Source of the DNA: Cupriavidus sp. P-10
GTDB taxonomy: Bacteria; Pseudomonadota; Gammaproteobacteria; Burkholderiales; Burkholderiaceae
Direction of reading: 5' to 3'
Length of the DNA: 64,000 nt
Assembly (NCBI RefSeq): GCF_003402535.2
Contig: NZ_AP025170.1
Location: 806,001 to 870,000 of the forward strand
Part shown: positions 1 through 8,760 of the stretch, in pieces
Position numbering within the stretch: position 1 is the first letter of the stretch
How the letters are laid out: each line of letters opens with the position of its first letter
Made by a program: the position numbers and the translations under genes
The notes under the pieces: generated by a model
Told to the model about the DNA's origin: nothing
The model's database searches: none
What the model saw: the letters and a program-made list of their open reading frames with translations, nothing else

Positions 1-1596
1 CACCGCCGCGAGGTGGTGACCCGCCGCACCGTGTTCGAATTGCGCAAGGCGCGCGAGCGCGGTCATGTGCTGGAAGGCCTGGCGGTGGCGCTGGCGAACA
101 TCGACGAGTTCATTGCCATCATCAAGGCGGCGCCGACGCCGCCGATCGCCAAGCAAGAGCTGATGTCCAAGCCCTGGGATTCGGGCCTGGTGCGCGACAT
201 GCTGGCACGAGCCGAAAGTGAGACCCCGGGCGGCCGCGCGTCGTATCGCCCGGACGGCCTGCCGGCGGTTTTCGGCATGCAGGCCGACGGCCTCTATAAG
301 CTGTCCGACGGCCAGGCGCAGGAAATCCTGCAAATGCGCCTGCAACGCCTCACCGGGCTGGAACAGGACAAGATCGTCCAGGAATACCGCGACATCATGG
401 CGGAAATCGCCGATCTGCTGGATATCCTGGCGCGGCCGGAGCGCATTACGGCGATCATCACCGACGAACTCACGGCGATCCGTGCCGAATTCGGTGATGA
501 CCGACGTTCGCAGATCGAACTGAACGCGACCGAGCTGGACACCGAAGACCTGATCACGCCGCAGGACATGGTGGTCACGCTGTCGCACAGCGGCTATATG
601 AAGAGCCAGCCGATCTCCGAGTACCGCGCGCAGAAGCGCGGCGGCCGCGGCAAGCTGGCAACTGCGACCAAGGAAGACGACTGGATCGACACCCTGTTCG
701 TCGCCAATACCCACGACTACATCCTGTGCTTCTCGAACCGCGGCCGGCTGTACTGGCTGAAGGTGTACGAGGTGCCGCAGGGTTCGCGCAACTCGCGCGG
801 CCGCCCGATCGTCAATATGTTCCCGCTGTCGGACGGCGAAAAGATCAACGTGATCCTGCCGGTGCGCCAGTTCGACGCCGAGCACTTTATCTTCATGACC
901 ACCGCCCGCGGCACGGTCAAGAAGACGGCGCTGACGGAGTTCTCCAATCCGCGCAAGGCCGGCATCATCGCGGTCGACCTCGATGAGGGGGATTACCTGA
1001 TCGGTGCCGCCGTGACCGACGGCCAGCACGACGTGATGCTGTTCTCCGATGCCGGCAAGGCGGTGCGTTTCGACGAGAACGACGTTCGCCCGATGGGCCG
1101 CCAGGCGCGTGGCGTGCGCGGCATGAACCTGGAAGACGGCCAGGCGGTGATCGCCATGCTGGTGGCGCCGGCGGAAGCCGCGGAGGGAGCCGCCGAGGAA
1201 GCCGAGGCGGGCGCGCGCGGCAGTGTGCTGACCGCAACCGAGAACGGTTACGGCAAGCGCACGCCGATCGCCGAGTACACTCGGCACGGCCGCGGCACCA
1301 AGGGCATGATCGCGATCCAGACCAGCGAGCGCAACGGCCGCGTCGTGGCGGCGGCGCTGGTTTCGCCGGACGACGAAATCATGCTGATCACTACCGGTGG
1401 TGTGCTGATCCGTACACGCGTCGCCGAAATCCGTGAAATGGGCCGCGCCACGCAGGGTGTCACGCTGATCAACGTCGACGAGGGCACCAAGTTGTCTGGC
1501 CTGCAGCGCATCGTCGAGAGCGATGCCGACAACGGCGCCACCCCGGAAGAGACGGAAGAGGCTGGCGGTAACGCCGATGCTGACGCCAATTCGTAA
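1..1596 (+). CDS. gyrA: DNA gyrase subunit A, C-terminal part (5' end outside window)
   Basis: GyrA cuts and rejoins DNA in the A2B2 gyrase complex that introduces negative supercoils. The frame is open from base 1, so the gene enters from the left; 531 residues are present. The catalytic tyrosine lies upstream and is not seen. What remains is the end of the breakage-reunion region with the coiled-coil arm (the HRREVVTRRT stretch opens the window), followed by the beta-pinwheel DNA-wrapping domain. The GyrA box QKRGGRG is encoded at 631-651. An Ala/Glu-rich insertion (about 1165-1215) sits in the pinwheel, and the protein ends in an acidic tail rich in Glu, Asp and Asn. The GyrA box separates gyrase from the ParC paralogue, which lacks it. 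Confidence 0.97.
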   Translation, partial: HRREVVTRRTVFELRKARERGHVLEGLAVALANIDEFIAIIKAAPTPPIAKQELMSKPWDSGLVRDMLARAESETPGGRASYRPDGLPAVFGMQADGLYKLSDGQAQEILQMRLQRLTGLEQDKIVQEYRDIMAEIADLLDILARPERITAIITDELTAIRAEFGDDRRSQIELNATELDTEDLITPQDMVVTLSHSGYMKSQPISEYRAQKRGGRGKLATATKEDDWIDTLFVANTHDYILCFSNRGRLYWLKVYEVPQGSRNSRGRPIVNMFPLSDGEKINVILPVRQFDAEHFIFMTTARGTVKKTALTEFSNPRKAGIIAVDLDEGDYLIGAAVTDGQHDVMLFSDAGKAVRFDENDVRPMGRQARGVRGMNLEDGQAVIAMLVAPAEAAEGAAEEAEAGARGSVLTATENGYGKRTPIAEYTRHGRGTKGMIAIQTSERNGRVVAAALVSPDDEIMLITTGGVLIRTRVAEIREMGRATQGVTLINVDEGTKLSGLQRIVESDADNGATPEETEEAGGNADADANS

Positions 1597-1605
1597 CCAA
1601 TTGGC
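1585..1605 (+). terminator. inverted repeat across the gyrA stop codon
   Basis: GCCAATT and AATTGGC form a perfect 7-bp inverted repeat with a 7-base loop that contains the TAA stop. No U-tract follows, so this is only a weak candidate for a terminator or 3'-end structure. Confidence 0.3.
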
Positions 1606-1709
1606 CCCATCGCGCGTTAAAACGTAAATTGTTGCAACAACAGGACGTCAGCCGGAACTCGACTTGCGGCTGTCCGGACTAAAACGGACGTATTTACCAG
1701 GGAGTCACA

Positions 1710-2273
1710 ATGCTCAAAACCTTTCGACGTATCGCTGTTCTGGCCGCTTTCGTTCCGACCTTCATGGTGGCGCAGCATGCCCATGCACAGGACGCGGAAA
1801 AGACGGCAGCCATCAAGGAACTGCTTTCCGTCATGCAGGCTGACCAGGCCGTGAAGGGCCAGGCAGAAAACTGGCAGCAAGGTGCCAAGCAGGAAGCCCC
1901 GCTGGTGCTGGAGCAGGTTCTGGTCGAGAACAAGACCCTGAACGACAAGCAAAAGCAGGCCGCGGTTGAAAAGCTGAAGAAGAACGGCGCGGTCCAGCGC
2001 ATGGTCGACGGCGCCGGCACGGCATTCAACACCGACGGTTTCCGCAAGGATGCCATCCAGGCCCACTATGACGCCTTCGGCAAGTACTACTCCACGCAGG
2101 AGTTGAAGGACCTGACCACGTTCCTGAAGTCGGCGACCGGCCAGAAGTTCATGGCCAACCAGGGCAAGGCGACCCAGGAGATCTGGGGTTCGATGATGCA
2201 GAAGTACGGCCCGCAGGTCGGCAAGTCGATGCGTGACGCCGCCGAGAAGGAAATCACCGCCGCGTCGAAGTGA
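1710..2273 (+). CDS. secreted DUF2059-domain protein
   Basis: This 187-residue protein has a clear Sec signal peptide: a basic start, then a hydrophobic stretch ending at AHAQ near residue 27. The mature part is helical and Lys/Gln-rich and matches the DUF2059 type, whose defining region is the segment around YYSTQELKDLTTFLKSATG. The family has no established biochemical role; proteins of this kind are periplasmic. The start follows CAGGGAGTCACA, a good ribosome binding site. It sits alone between gyrA and serC, with 113 bases before it and about 170 after. A conserved position between these genes would suggest a housekeeping envelope role, but that is inference. Confidence 0.85.
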   Translation: MLKTFRRIAVLAAFVPTFMVAQHAHAQDAEKTAAIKELLSVMQADQAVKGQAENWQQGAKQEAPLVLEQVLVENKTLNDKQKQAAVEKLKKNGAVQRMVDGAGTAFNTDGFRKDAIQAHYDAFGKYYSTQELKDLTTFLKSATGQKFMANQGKATQEIWGSMMQKYGPQVGKSMRDAAEKEITAASK

Positions 2274-2392
2274 TCTTCGCCGCAGGATCCGCCTGAGGCA
2301 ATGCGCCTCAATGCGCCGGTCAGGCCGCTTCGCGCGGGCCGGCGCGGCACCGGGGTCCGGCCCCGGGCGCCCAACCGGGCGCGGGTTTGAGG

Positions 2393-2398
2393 GATAAT
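2393..2398 (+). promoter_or_regulatory. putative -10 element for serC operon
   Basis: GATAAT lies 43 bases before the chosen serC start and would give a leader of about 37 nt. Similar TAtAAT/TAcAAT boxes precede several other genes in the window. No good -35 box is visible. Confidence 0.5.
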
Positions 2399-2441
2399 GG
2401 CTGCTTGGGTAACTCCGGCAGCCATTTTTCCATTCCGTCTC

Positions 2442-3599
2442 ATGAACGATCCCCAGAATCCCGCTCTTGCCGGCATGATGCAGCGTGCATTGGCCGAACG
2501 CGTCTACAACTTCTCCCCGGGCCCGGCCGCGCTTCCGACCGAAGTGCTGCAACAGGCTGCCGAGGAAATGCTGTCATGGCGCGGGACCGGAGTCTCGGTG
2601 ATGGAGATGAGCCACCGCAGCCGCGACTTCGAAGGCATCCACAACGAGGCCATCGCCGACCTGCGCGAGCTGCTGCATATCCCCGACAATTTCCGCGTGC
2701 TGTTCCTGCAGGGCGGCGCCATCGGCGAAAACGGCATCGTGCCGCTGAACCTGATGCGCCTTCGTAGTGCCGAGCAGCCGAAGGCCGACTTCGTCATCAC
2801 CGGCACCTGGTCGATCAAGACCGAGCAGGAAGCGCGCCGCTACGGCACCGTCAATATTGCCGCGTCCAACGAGGCGGGGAAGTTCCACCGTATCCCGGAT
2901 GTTGCCGACTGGAAGCTGTCGGATGACGCCGCCTACGTGCACCTGTGCACCAACGAGACCATTGTCGGCGTGGAGTTCCAGAACATCCCCGACATCGGCC
3001 AGGTCAAGGGCAAGCGCGTGGTGGTGGCCGATGCCTCCAGCCATATTCTGTCGCGCCCGATCGACTGGTCGCGCGTGCAGGTGGTCTACGGCGGTGCGCA
3101 GAAGAATATCGGCCCGGCCGGCGTCACCATCGTGATCGTGCGCGAGGACCTGCTGGGCCACGCGCATCCGCTATGCCCGTCGGCATTCAACTGGCGCCAG
3201 GTGGCCGAGAACAACTCGATGTACAACACGCCGCCGACGTACGCCATCTACATTGCCGGGCTGGTCTTCAAATGGCTCAAGCGCCAGGGCGGCGTGCCCG
3301 CGATCGAGCAGCGCAATATCGCCAAGGCGAAGGCGCTGTACACCTTCCTGGACCAGAGCGACTTCTACCGCAACGAGATCGATCCGAACTGCCGTTCGCG
3401 CATGAACGTCCCGTTCTTCCTCGGCGACGAATCGCGCAACGATGCCTTTCTGGCGCAGGCACGCGCCAACGGCCTGGTGCAGCTCAAGGGGCACAAGACC
3501 GTGGGCGGCATGCGCGCCAGCATCTACAACGCGATGCCGCTGGAAGGCGTGACCGCGCTGATCGATTTCATGCGCGAGTTCGAACGCACCTCGGCCTGA
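2442..3599 (+). CDS. serC: phosphoserine aminotransferase
   Basis: SerC transaminates 3-phosphohydroxypyruvate with glutamate to O-phosphoserine (serine pathway) and also acts on the analogous substrate in pyridoxal-phosphate synthesis. The 385-residue protein starts its conserved part at [12 protein letters not shown]. The PLP-binding lysine is in [12 protein letters not shown] (about K221), and the C-terminal [15 protein letters not shown] segment is typical. The frame is open further upstream (ATG at 2397), but that ATG overlaps the apparent -10 box, so ATG 2442 is preferred; ATG 2475 would also keep the whole core. It heads a run with pheA, hisC, tyrA and aroA, an arrangement that links serine and aromatic amino-acid synthesis in many proteobacteria. 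Confidence 0.96.
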   Translation: MNDPQNPALAGMMQRALAERVYNFSPGPAALPTEVLQQAAEEMLSWRGTGVSVMEMSHRSRDFEGIHNEAIADLRELLHIPDNFRVLFLQGGAIGENGIVPLNLMRLRSAEQPKADFVITGTWSIKTEQEARRYGTVNIAASNEAGKFHRIPDVADWKLSDDAAYVHLCTNETIVGVEFQNIPDIGQVKGKRVVVADASSHILSRPIDWSRVQVVYGGAQKNIGPAGVTIVIVREDLLGHAHPLCPSAFNWRQVAENNSMYNTPPTYAIYIAGLVFKWLKRQGGVPAIEQRNIAKAKALYTFLDQSDFYRNEIDPNCRSRMNVPFFLGDESRNDAFLAQARANGLVQLKGHKTVGGMRASIYNAMPLEGVTALIDFMREFERTSA

Positions 3600-3702
3600 C
3601 GTGCGTGCCCGCGACCCAGACCGCGCGCCATTGCGCGCGCTGGCTGGCGCGGACAGGTTTTTCCCCGGCCGCCGCGCCCCGGCGGCCCACCGGATTCATA
3701 AA

Positions 3703-4851
3703 ATGACAAATCAAGACAGCACCCCTGCGCGCGAGGAGACGCAGCCCAACGGCAACCACTTGAGCGAGGCCGAACGCAATCTGTCGGTCGAGCTGGCGCC
3801 GCTGCGCGAGCAGATCGACACGGTGGACCGCGAACTGCTGGCCATGCTGAACCATCGGGCCAAGCTCGCGCTCGAGGTCGGCGAGGTCAAGAAGAAGTAC
3901 GGCGCGCCGGTGTTCCGCCCCGAGCGCGAGTTGCAGGTCATCCGCAAGGTGCAGGGCGCCAACCCCGGTCCGCTGCTGGGCGAAAGCGTGGCCGCGATCT
4001 GGCGCGAGGTGATGTCCGCCTGCCGCGGGCTGGAGAAGCCGCTCGAAGTCGCTTTCCTCGGCCCGGCCGGCACGTTCTCGGAGCAGGCGTTGTATGCGCA
4101 CTTCGGCCATGAAGTGAGCGGCGTGCCGTGCCCCAGCATCGACGAAGTGTTCCGCGCGGTGGAAGCGGGGACTGTCGAATACGGCGTGGTTCCGGTGGAA
4201 AACTCGACCGAGGGCGCGGTGTCGCGCACCCTCGACCTGTTCCTGCAGACGTCACTGAAGATCAGTGGCGAGATCGCGCTGAAGGTGCACCACAACCTGA
4301 TGGCGTCAACGCCCGACATGCAGGGCGTGACCGTGGTGCGCGCGCACGCGCAGGCGCTGGCGCAGTGCCAGCACTGGCTGACCGCCAACTATCCGCACCT
4401 GGAGCGCCAGGCGGTATCGAGCAATGCCGAAGCGGCGCGCATGGCCAGCGAGGATCCGACCGTCGCGGCGATCGCCGGAGAATCGGCCGCCAATCGCTAC
4501 CACCTGCACCTGGTGCGCACGCATATCCAGGACGATCCGCACAACCGCACGCGCTTCGCCGTGATCGGCCGCTACGAGACCGAGCCGTCGGGCAGCGACC
4601 AGACCTCGCTGATCCTGTCGGTGCCGAACAAGGCCGGCGCGGTGTATCAGCTGCTCGCGCCGCTGGCCGAGAACGGCGTGTCGATGTGCCGCTTCGAGTC
4701 GCGCCCGGCGCGCAGCGGTGCCTGGGAGTATTACTTCTACGTCGACGTCGAAGGGCACCAGCATGAGCCGTCGGTAGCGCGTGCCATCGACGAACTGCGC
4801 CGCAACGCGGCCTACCTGAAGGTGCTGGGCTCGTATCCGTCGAGCAAGTAA
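3703..4851 (+). CDS. pheA: bifunctional chorismate mutase / prephenate dehydratase (P-protein)
   Basis: It converts chorismate to prephenate and then to phenylpyruvate for phenylalanine synthesis. In order, the 382 residues hold an AroQ-type chorismate mutase domain (about 25-110, REQIDTVDRELLAML and RPERELQVI), a prephenate dehydratase domain (VAFLGPAGTFSEQAL, VPVENSTEGAV and the NRTRFAVIG motif), and a C-terminal ACT domain with the ESRP signature (CRFESRPAR), which binds phenylalanine for feedback inhibition. An extra polar stretch of about 25 residues precedes the mutase domain. The start ATG follows CATAAA with no strong ribosome site. It lies 103 bases after serC and 42 before hisC, probably in one transcript. 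Confidence 0.96.
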   Translation: MTNQDSTPAREETQPNGNHLSEAERNLSVELAPLREQIDTVDRELLAMLNHRAKLALEVGEVKKKYGAPVFRPERELQVIRKVQGANPGPLLGESVAAIWREVMSACRGLEKPLEVAFLGPAGTFSEQALYAHFGHEVSGVPCPSIDEVFRAVEAGTVEYGVVPVENSTEGAVSRTLDLFLQTSLKISGEIALKVHHNLMASTPDMQGVTVVRAHAQALAQCQHWLTANYPHLERQAVSSNAEAARMASEDPTVAAIAGESAANRYHLHLVRTHIQDDPHNRTRFAVIGRYETEPSGSDQTSLILSVPNKAGAVYQLLAPLAENGVSMCRFESRPARSGAWEYYFYVDVEGHQHEPSVARAIDELRRNAAYLKVLGSYPSSK

Positions 4852-4893
4852 GCTGAATAAACAAGGCCAGCGCAACCGGAGCAAGGAGACAAG

Positions 4894-6021
4894 ATGGCAG
4901 AGCAGGGTAAGCAGGGCGGCACGGTGTTCGGGCCGGAGTATGTGCGGGCGATCTCGCCGTACGTTGCCGGCAAGCCGATTTCGGAAGTCGCGCGCGAGTT
5001 CGGCCTGGACGAGGCCGGCATCGTCAAGCTGGCCTCTAACGAGAACCCGCTGGGCATGCCGGCTTCGGCGCAGCGCGCCGTCGCAGCCGCGGTGACTGAC
5101 CTGGGCCGCTATCCGGATGCCAACGGTTTTGCCCTGAAAGCAGCCCTGTCGGCGCGTTTCGGCGTGCCGGACGATTGGCTCACGCTCGGCAACGGCAGCA
5201 ACGATATCCTGGAGCTGGCGGCGCATGCGCTGGTCGAGCCCGGCCAGTCGATCGTCTATGCCGAGTACTCGTTCGCGGTCTATGCGCTGGCGACGCAGGA
5301 GATCGGCGCCCGGGCCATCGAAGTGCCGGCGCGCGACTACGGCCATGACCTCGAGGCCATGCGTGCGGCGATCGCGCCGGATACGCGGCTGGTCTTTATC
5401 GCCAACCCCAACAATCCCACCGGCACCTTCCTGCCGGCGGCCCAGATCGAGGCTTTCCTGCAAGCGGTGCCGGCGAACGTGGTGGTGGTGCTCGACGAGG
5501 CCTACAACGAATACCTGGATGCCGGCCAGCAATACGATTCGATCGAGTGGGTGCGCCGCTATCCCAACCTGATGGTGTCGCGCACCTTCTCCAAGGCGTA
5601 TGGCCTGGCGGGGCTGCGCATCGGCTATGCGGTGGCGCAGCCGGCACTGACCGATTTGCTCAACCGCATCCGCCAGCCGTTCAACGTCAACAGCGTGGCG
5701 CAGGCCGCGGCGATCGCGGCGCTGGGCGATGACGACTTCCTGCGCCGCAGCGCGGAGCTGAACCGTGCGGGCAAGGCGCAACTGGTCGAGGCCTTCGATC
5801 GCCTCGGGCTGGAGTACGTGCCGTCGTCGGGCAACTTCGTGCTGGTGCGCGTCGGCGATGACGACGCTGCCGGTGCGCGCGTCAACCTGGCCTTGCTGAA
5901 GCAGGGCGTGATCGTGCGCCCGGTGGGCAACTACAACCTGCCGCGCTGGCTGCGCGTGACCATCGGCCTGCCCGAGGAAAACGCTGCCTTCATTGCGGCG
6001 CTGGAGCGGGCGCTGGCGTAA
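4894..6021 (+). CDS. hisC: histidinol-phosphate aminotransferase (aromatic aminotransferase paralogue)
   Basis: This is a class I/II PLP aminotransferase of the HisC subgroup, 375 residues. Seen motifs are KLASNENPLG near the N-terminus, NPNNPTGTF, the DEAYNEY segment and the PLP lysine in FSKAYGLAGLRIGYAV. HisC makes L-histidinol phosphate, but copies inside pheA-tyrA-aroA clusters often act on aromatic keto acids. Its position between pheA and tyrA, outside any his operon, suggests that it supplies the last step of phenylalanine/tyrosine synthesis. This specificity is inferred from context. The ATG follows GCAAGGAGACAAG, a strong ribosome binding site. Confidence 0.93.
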   Translation: MAEQGKQGGTVFGPEYVRAISPYVAGKPISEVAREFGLDEAGIVKLASNENPLGMPASAQRAVAAAVTDLGRYPDANGFALKAALSARFGVPDDWLTLGNGSNDILELAAHALVEPGQSIVYAEYSFAVYALATQEIGARAIEVPARDYGHDLEAMRAAIAPDTRLVFIANPNNPTGTFLPAAQIEAFLQAVPANVVVVLDEAYNEYLDAGQQYDSIEWVRRYPNLMVSRTFSKAYGLAGLRIGYAVAQPALTDLLNRIRQPFNVNSVAQAAAIAALGDDDFLRRSAELNRAGKAQLVEAFDRLGLEYVPSSGNFVLVRVGDDDAAGARVNLALLKQGVIVRPVGNYNLPRWLRVTIGLPEENAAFIAALERALA

Positions 6022-6028
6022 GCCCCGC

Positions 6029-6034
6029 TACAAT
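6029..6034 (+). promoter_or_regulatory. putative -10 element before tyrA
   Basis: TACAAT appears 8 bases after the hisC stop and could start a separate tyrA-aroA transcript with a leader of about 85 nt. No clear -35 box is seen. Confidence 0.4.
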
Positions 6035-6126
6035 CGCGGCGTTTCGCGCCGGGCCGGTGTGCCCGGCGCCGTGCCTTTTTGCTATTGCTCGGCCGGGCCG
6101 AGCCACTGCCCGTCGGGCCTGAAATC

Positions 6127-7023
6127 GTGAGTGCTTTGCATTTTTCCCGTGTTGTCATTGTCGGCGTCGGTCTGATCGGCGGCTCGCTCGCGCTGGCGCT
6201 CAAGCGCGCCGGCGTGGCGGGCACGGTGGTCGGCGTGGGCCGCTCGCCCGCGTCGCTGCAGAAGGCGCTGGACCTTGGCGTGATCGACGAAGCGGCGACG
6301 CTCGCCGATGCCGCGTGCGGCGCGAGCCTGATCGTGCTGTGCGCGCCGGTGGCGCAGACCTTCGCGCTGCTGCATGCGCTGGAGCCGCACCTGCAGCCCG
6401 GCACCATCGTCACCGATGCAGGCAGCACCAAGTCCGACGTGATCATGGCGGCCAAGACCGCATTGGGCGACAAGGTCGCGCAGTTCGTGCCGGCGCACCC
6501 GATTGCCGGACGCGAGCTCAACGGCGTGGAAGCCGCGCTCGCCGACCTGTATGTCGGCAAGAAGACCGTGTTGTGCCCGCTGCAGGAAAATGCGCGCGAC
6601 GATGTCGCGGCGGTCCGCGCGATGTGGGAGCAAGCCGGCGCGCAATGCCACGTGATGTCGGCGGTGCAGCACGACGCGGTGTTCGCGGCGGTCAGCCATC
6701 TGCCGCATCTGCTGTCGTACGCGCTGGTGGCGCAGGTAGCCAATGCGGAAGACGCCGCGTTGAAGCTGGACTTCGCCGGTGGCGGGTTCCGCGATTTCAC
6801 GCGCATTGCCGCGTCGTCGCCGGAAATGTGGCGCGACATCTGCGTGGCCAACCGCGAAGCGCTGCTGCGCGAACTCAATACCTACCAGTCGGTGCTGGCG
6901 CACCTGAAGACGCAGATCGAAAAGGGCGACGGCGACGGGCTCGAGCGGATCTTCACGCGCGCCAGCAAGACCCGGCTGGCCTGGGGCGCCGAGCGCGCCG
7001 CGGGCAACAATATCGAACCGTAA
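6127..7023 (+). CDS. tyrA: prephenate dehydrogenase
   Basis: TyrA oxidatively decarboxylates prephenate (or arogenate) with NAD(P)+ for tyrosine synthesis. The N-terminal Rossmann motif VVIVGVGLIGGSLALAL is followed by DAGSTKSDV and the HPIAGRELNGVEAA substrate region; the C-terminal half is the helical dimerisation domain. GTG at 6127 gives 298 residues, the usual size. A TTG 48 bases upstream would extend it but has no better ribosome site. There is no fused chorismate mutase, which is carried by PheA here. The next gene, aroA, starts 84 bases downstream. Confidence 0.95.
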   Translation: MSALHFSRVVIVGVGLIGGSLALALKRAGVAGTVVGVGRSPASLQKALDLGVIDEAATLADAACGASLIVLCAPVAQTFALLHALEPHLQPGTIVTDAGSTKSDVIMAAKTALGDKVAQFVPAHPIAGRELNGVEAALADLYVGKKTVLCPLQENARDDVAAVRAMWEQAGAQCHVMSAVQHDAVFAAVSHLPHLLSYALVAQVANAEDAALKLDFAGGGFRDFTRIAASSPEMWRDICVANREALLRELNTYQSVLAHLKTQIEKGDGDGLERIFTRASKTRLAWGAERAAGNNIEP

Positions 7024-7107
7024 GCCAGGACGAGCGCGGCATGCTGCCGCATCGCGACTGAACTGCTGAATTTGCCTTATCGCGGCGCCCCGGCGCCCAC
7101 CGAGACC

Positions 7108-8412
7108 ATGGAACACCTGACGCTAGGCCCCCTGACCCGCGCCACCGGCACCGTGCGGCTGCCAGGCTCGAAGAGCATCTCCAACCGCGTGCTGCTGCTG
7201 GCCGCGCTGGCCAGCGGCGAGACCCGCGTGCGCGACCTGCTCGATTCCGACGACACCCGCGTGATGCTGCAGGCGCTGCGCACGCTGGGCGTGGCGTGGC
7301 GGCAGGACGGCGCTGATTACATTGTGACTGGCGCCAGCGGCAATTTCCCGAACAAGTCGGCCGAATTGTTCATGGGTAACGCCGGCACGGCGATCCGCCC
7401 GCTGACGGCTGCGCTGGCGCTGCAGGGCGGCAGCTACAAGCTGTCGGGCGTGCCGCGCATGCACGAGCGGCCGATCGGCGACCTGGTCGACGGCCTGCGC
7501 CAGGTCGGTGCAGTGATCGACTACACGGGCAACGAAGGCTTTCCGCCGCTGCATATCCAGCCGGCCGGCATCCGCATCGACGCGCCGATCCGCGTGCGCG
7601 GCGATGTGTCGAGCCAGTTCCTGACGGCGCTGCTGATGAGCCTGCCGATGGCGCAAAGCGACAGCGGCCGGATCGAGATCGAGGTGGTTGGCGAGCTGAT
7701 CTCCAAGCCCTATATCGAAATCACGCTGAACCTGCTGGCGCGCTTCGGCATCCAGGTCGAGCGGCAGGGCTGGGAGCGTTTCGTGCTGCCTGCCGGCACG
7801 GCCTACACGTCACCCGGTGAGATCTTTGTGGAGGGCGATGCCTCCTCGGCATCGTATTTCCTGGCGGCCGGCGCGATCGGCGGTGGCCCGGTGCGGGTCG
7901 AGGGCGTGGGCATGGCCAGCATCCAGGGCGACGTGCGCTTTGCCGATGCGCTCAACCGCATGGGCGCCAATATCATGGCCGGCGACAACTGGATCGAAGT
8001 GCGCGGTACGGAACGCGACGACGGCCGCCTGCACGGCATCGAGCTGGACTGCAACCACATCCCGGATGCGGCCATGACCCTGGCAGTGGCGGCGCTGTTT
8101 GCAGAAGGCACCACCACCCTGACCAACATCGCCAGCTGGCGCGTCAAGGAAACCGACCGGATCGCGGCGATGGCAACGGAACTGCGCAAGCTGGGCGCAG
8201 TCGTGGAAGAAGGGGCGGACTATCTGCGTGTGACGCCGCCGCCTGCATGGCAGACCCCGGCCGACGGCATTGGCACCTATGATGACCATCGCATGGCGAT
8301 GTGTTTCTCGCTGGCCGCATTCGGGCCGCTGCCGGTGCGGATCAACGACCCGGGTTGCGTGGCGAAGACGTTCCCGGATTACTTCAGCGTCTTTGCCGGC
8401 GTTACGCGCTGA
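7108..8412 (+). CDS. aroA: 3-phosphoshikimate 1-carboxyvinyltransferase (EPSP synthase)
   Basis: AroA joins shikimate-3-phosphate and phosphoenolpyruvate, the sixth shikimate-pathway step, in the cytoplasm. The 434-residue protein shows [17 protein letters not shown] at the N-terminus, [16 protein letters not shown] (class I type), a [16 protein letters not shown] segment and the C-terminal DDHRMAMCF. The size is normal for a class I enzyme. ATG 7108 is chosen because homology begins within about 15 residues of it; the in-frame TTG at 7072 is less likely. Its last 11 bases overlap the convergent DUF2061 gene. Confidence 0.97.
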   Translation: MEHLTLGPLTRATGTVRLPGSKSISNRVLLLAALASGETRVRDLLDSDDTRVMLQALRTLGVAWRQDGADYIVTGASGNFPNKSAELFMGNAGTAIRPLTAALALQGGSYKLSGVPRMHERPIGDLVDGLRQVGAVIDYTGNEGFPPLHIQPAGIRIDAPIRVRGDVSSQFLTALLMSLPMAQSDSGRIEIEVVGELISKPYIEITLNLLARFGIQVERQGWERFVLPAGTAYTSPGEIFVEGDASSASYFLAAGAIGGGPVRVEGVGMASIQGDVRFADALNRMGANIMAGDNWIEVRGTERDDGRLHGIELDCNHIPDAAMTLAVAALFAEGTTTLTNIASWRVKETDRIAAMATELRKLGAVVEEGADYLRVTPPPAWQTPADGIGTYDDHRMAMCFSLAAFGPLPVRINDPGCVAKTFPDYFSVFAGVTR

Positions 8413-8635
8413 CCAGATCGACGGGCGTGGCTGGGGTGCCGGTTGCTTCATGGCTGGCCGACTGGCGGCGCTCGCGCCGTTCCCAGTAGCGATCGAAGAA
8501 GTAATGGGCCACGGTATTGACGGCCGGTTCGATGAACGTGACGGCACCGCTGATGGCAATGCTGCCGGTCAGCGCATACGTCACGCTGAAGGCGATGCCG
8601 AGGTGCATGATGCCGAACGTCAGGGTTTTTGCCAT
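8402..8635 (-). CDS. DUF2061 small inner-membrane protein, probably Fur-controlled
   Basis: This 77-residue protein matches the DUF2061 family: [18 protein letters not shown], a first membrane helix running into [13 protein letters not shown], then [19 protein letters not shown] with a second short hydrophobic part, and a polar tail. The family's function is unknown. It is transcribed against aroA and cmk. Upstream is a well-formed promoter on the minus strand: TTGTTA (8727-8732), a 17-bp spacer and TATCAT (8704-8709). A near-consensus Fur box overlaps the spacer and the -10. Repression by Fur under iron-replete conditions is therefore a reasonable inference. The start follows a short leader of about 62 nt. 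Confidence 0.88.
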   Translation of the reverse strand: MAKTLTFGIMHLGIAFSVTYALTGSIAISGAVTFIEPAVNTVAHYFFDRYWERRERRQSASHEATGTPATPVDLVSA

Positions 8636-8703
8636 GGTAGATTGCCTCGCGACTGAAAACTGAAGGATGCGCCCCGCAAATGCGGCACAGCGCCATGAAT
8701 CAA

Positions 8704-8732
8704 ATGATAATGATTCTCAGTTGGCTTAACAA
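8704..8732 (-). promoter_or_regulatory. minus-strand promoter for the DUF2061 gene
   Basis: Read on the minus strand: -35 TTGTTA, exactly 17 bp, -10 TATCAT (five of six bases match TATAAT). The predicted transcript starts near 8697. Confidence 0.6.
8705..8719. promoter_or_regulatory. putative Fur box
   Basis: TGATAATGATTCTCA matches the 7-1-7 Fur palindrome TGATAATnATTATCA at all but one base. It overlaps the -10 and spacer of the DUF2061 promoter, as in classical repression, and lies 41 bases before cmk on the other strand. Confidence 0.65.
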
Positions 8733-8760
8733 TAAATCGTTTCTTTGAGTTTCATAACCA

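Noticed and set aside
4306..5781. A 491-codon minus-strand frame opposite pheA-hisC
   Set aside because: Shadow of two well-identified genes.
6079..6126. Upstream TTG start for tyrA
   Set aside because: It adds 16 unconserved residues and has no better ribosome site than GTG 6127.
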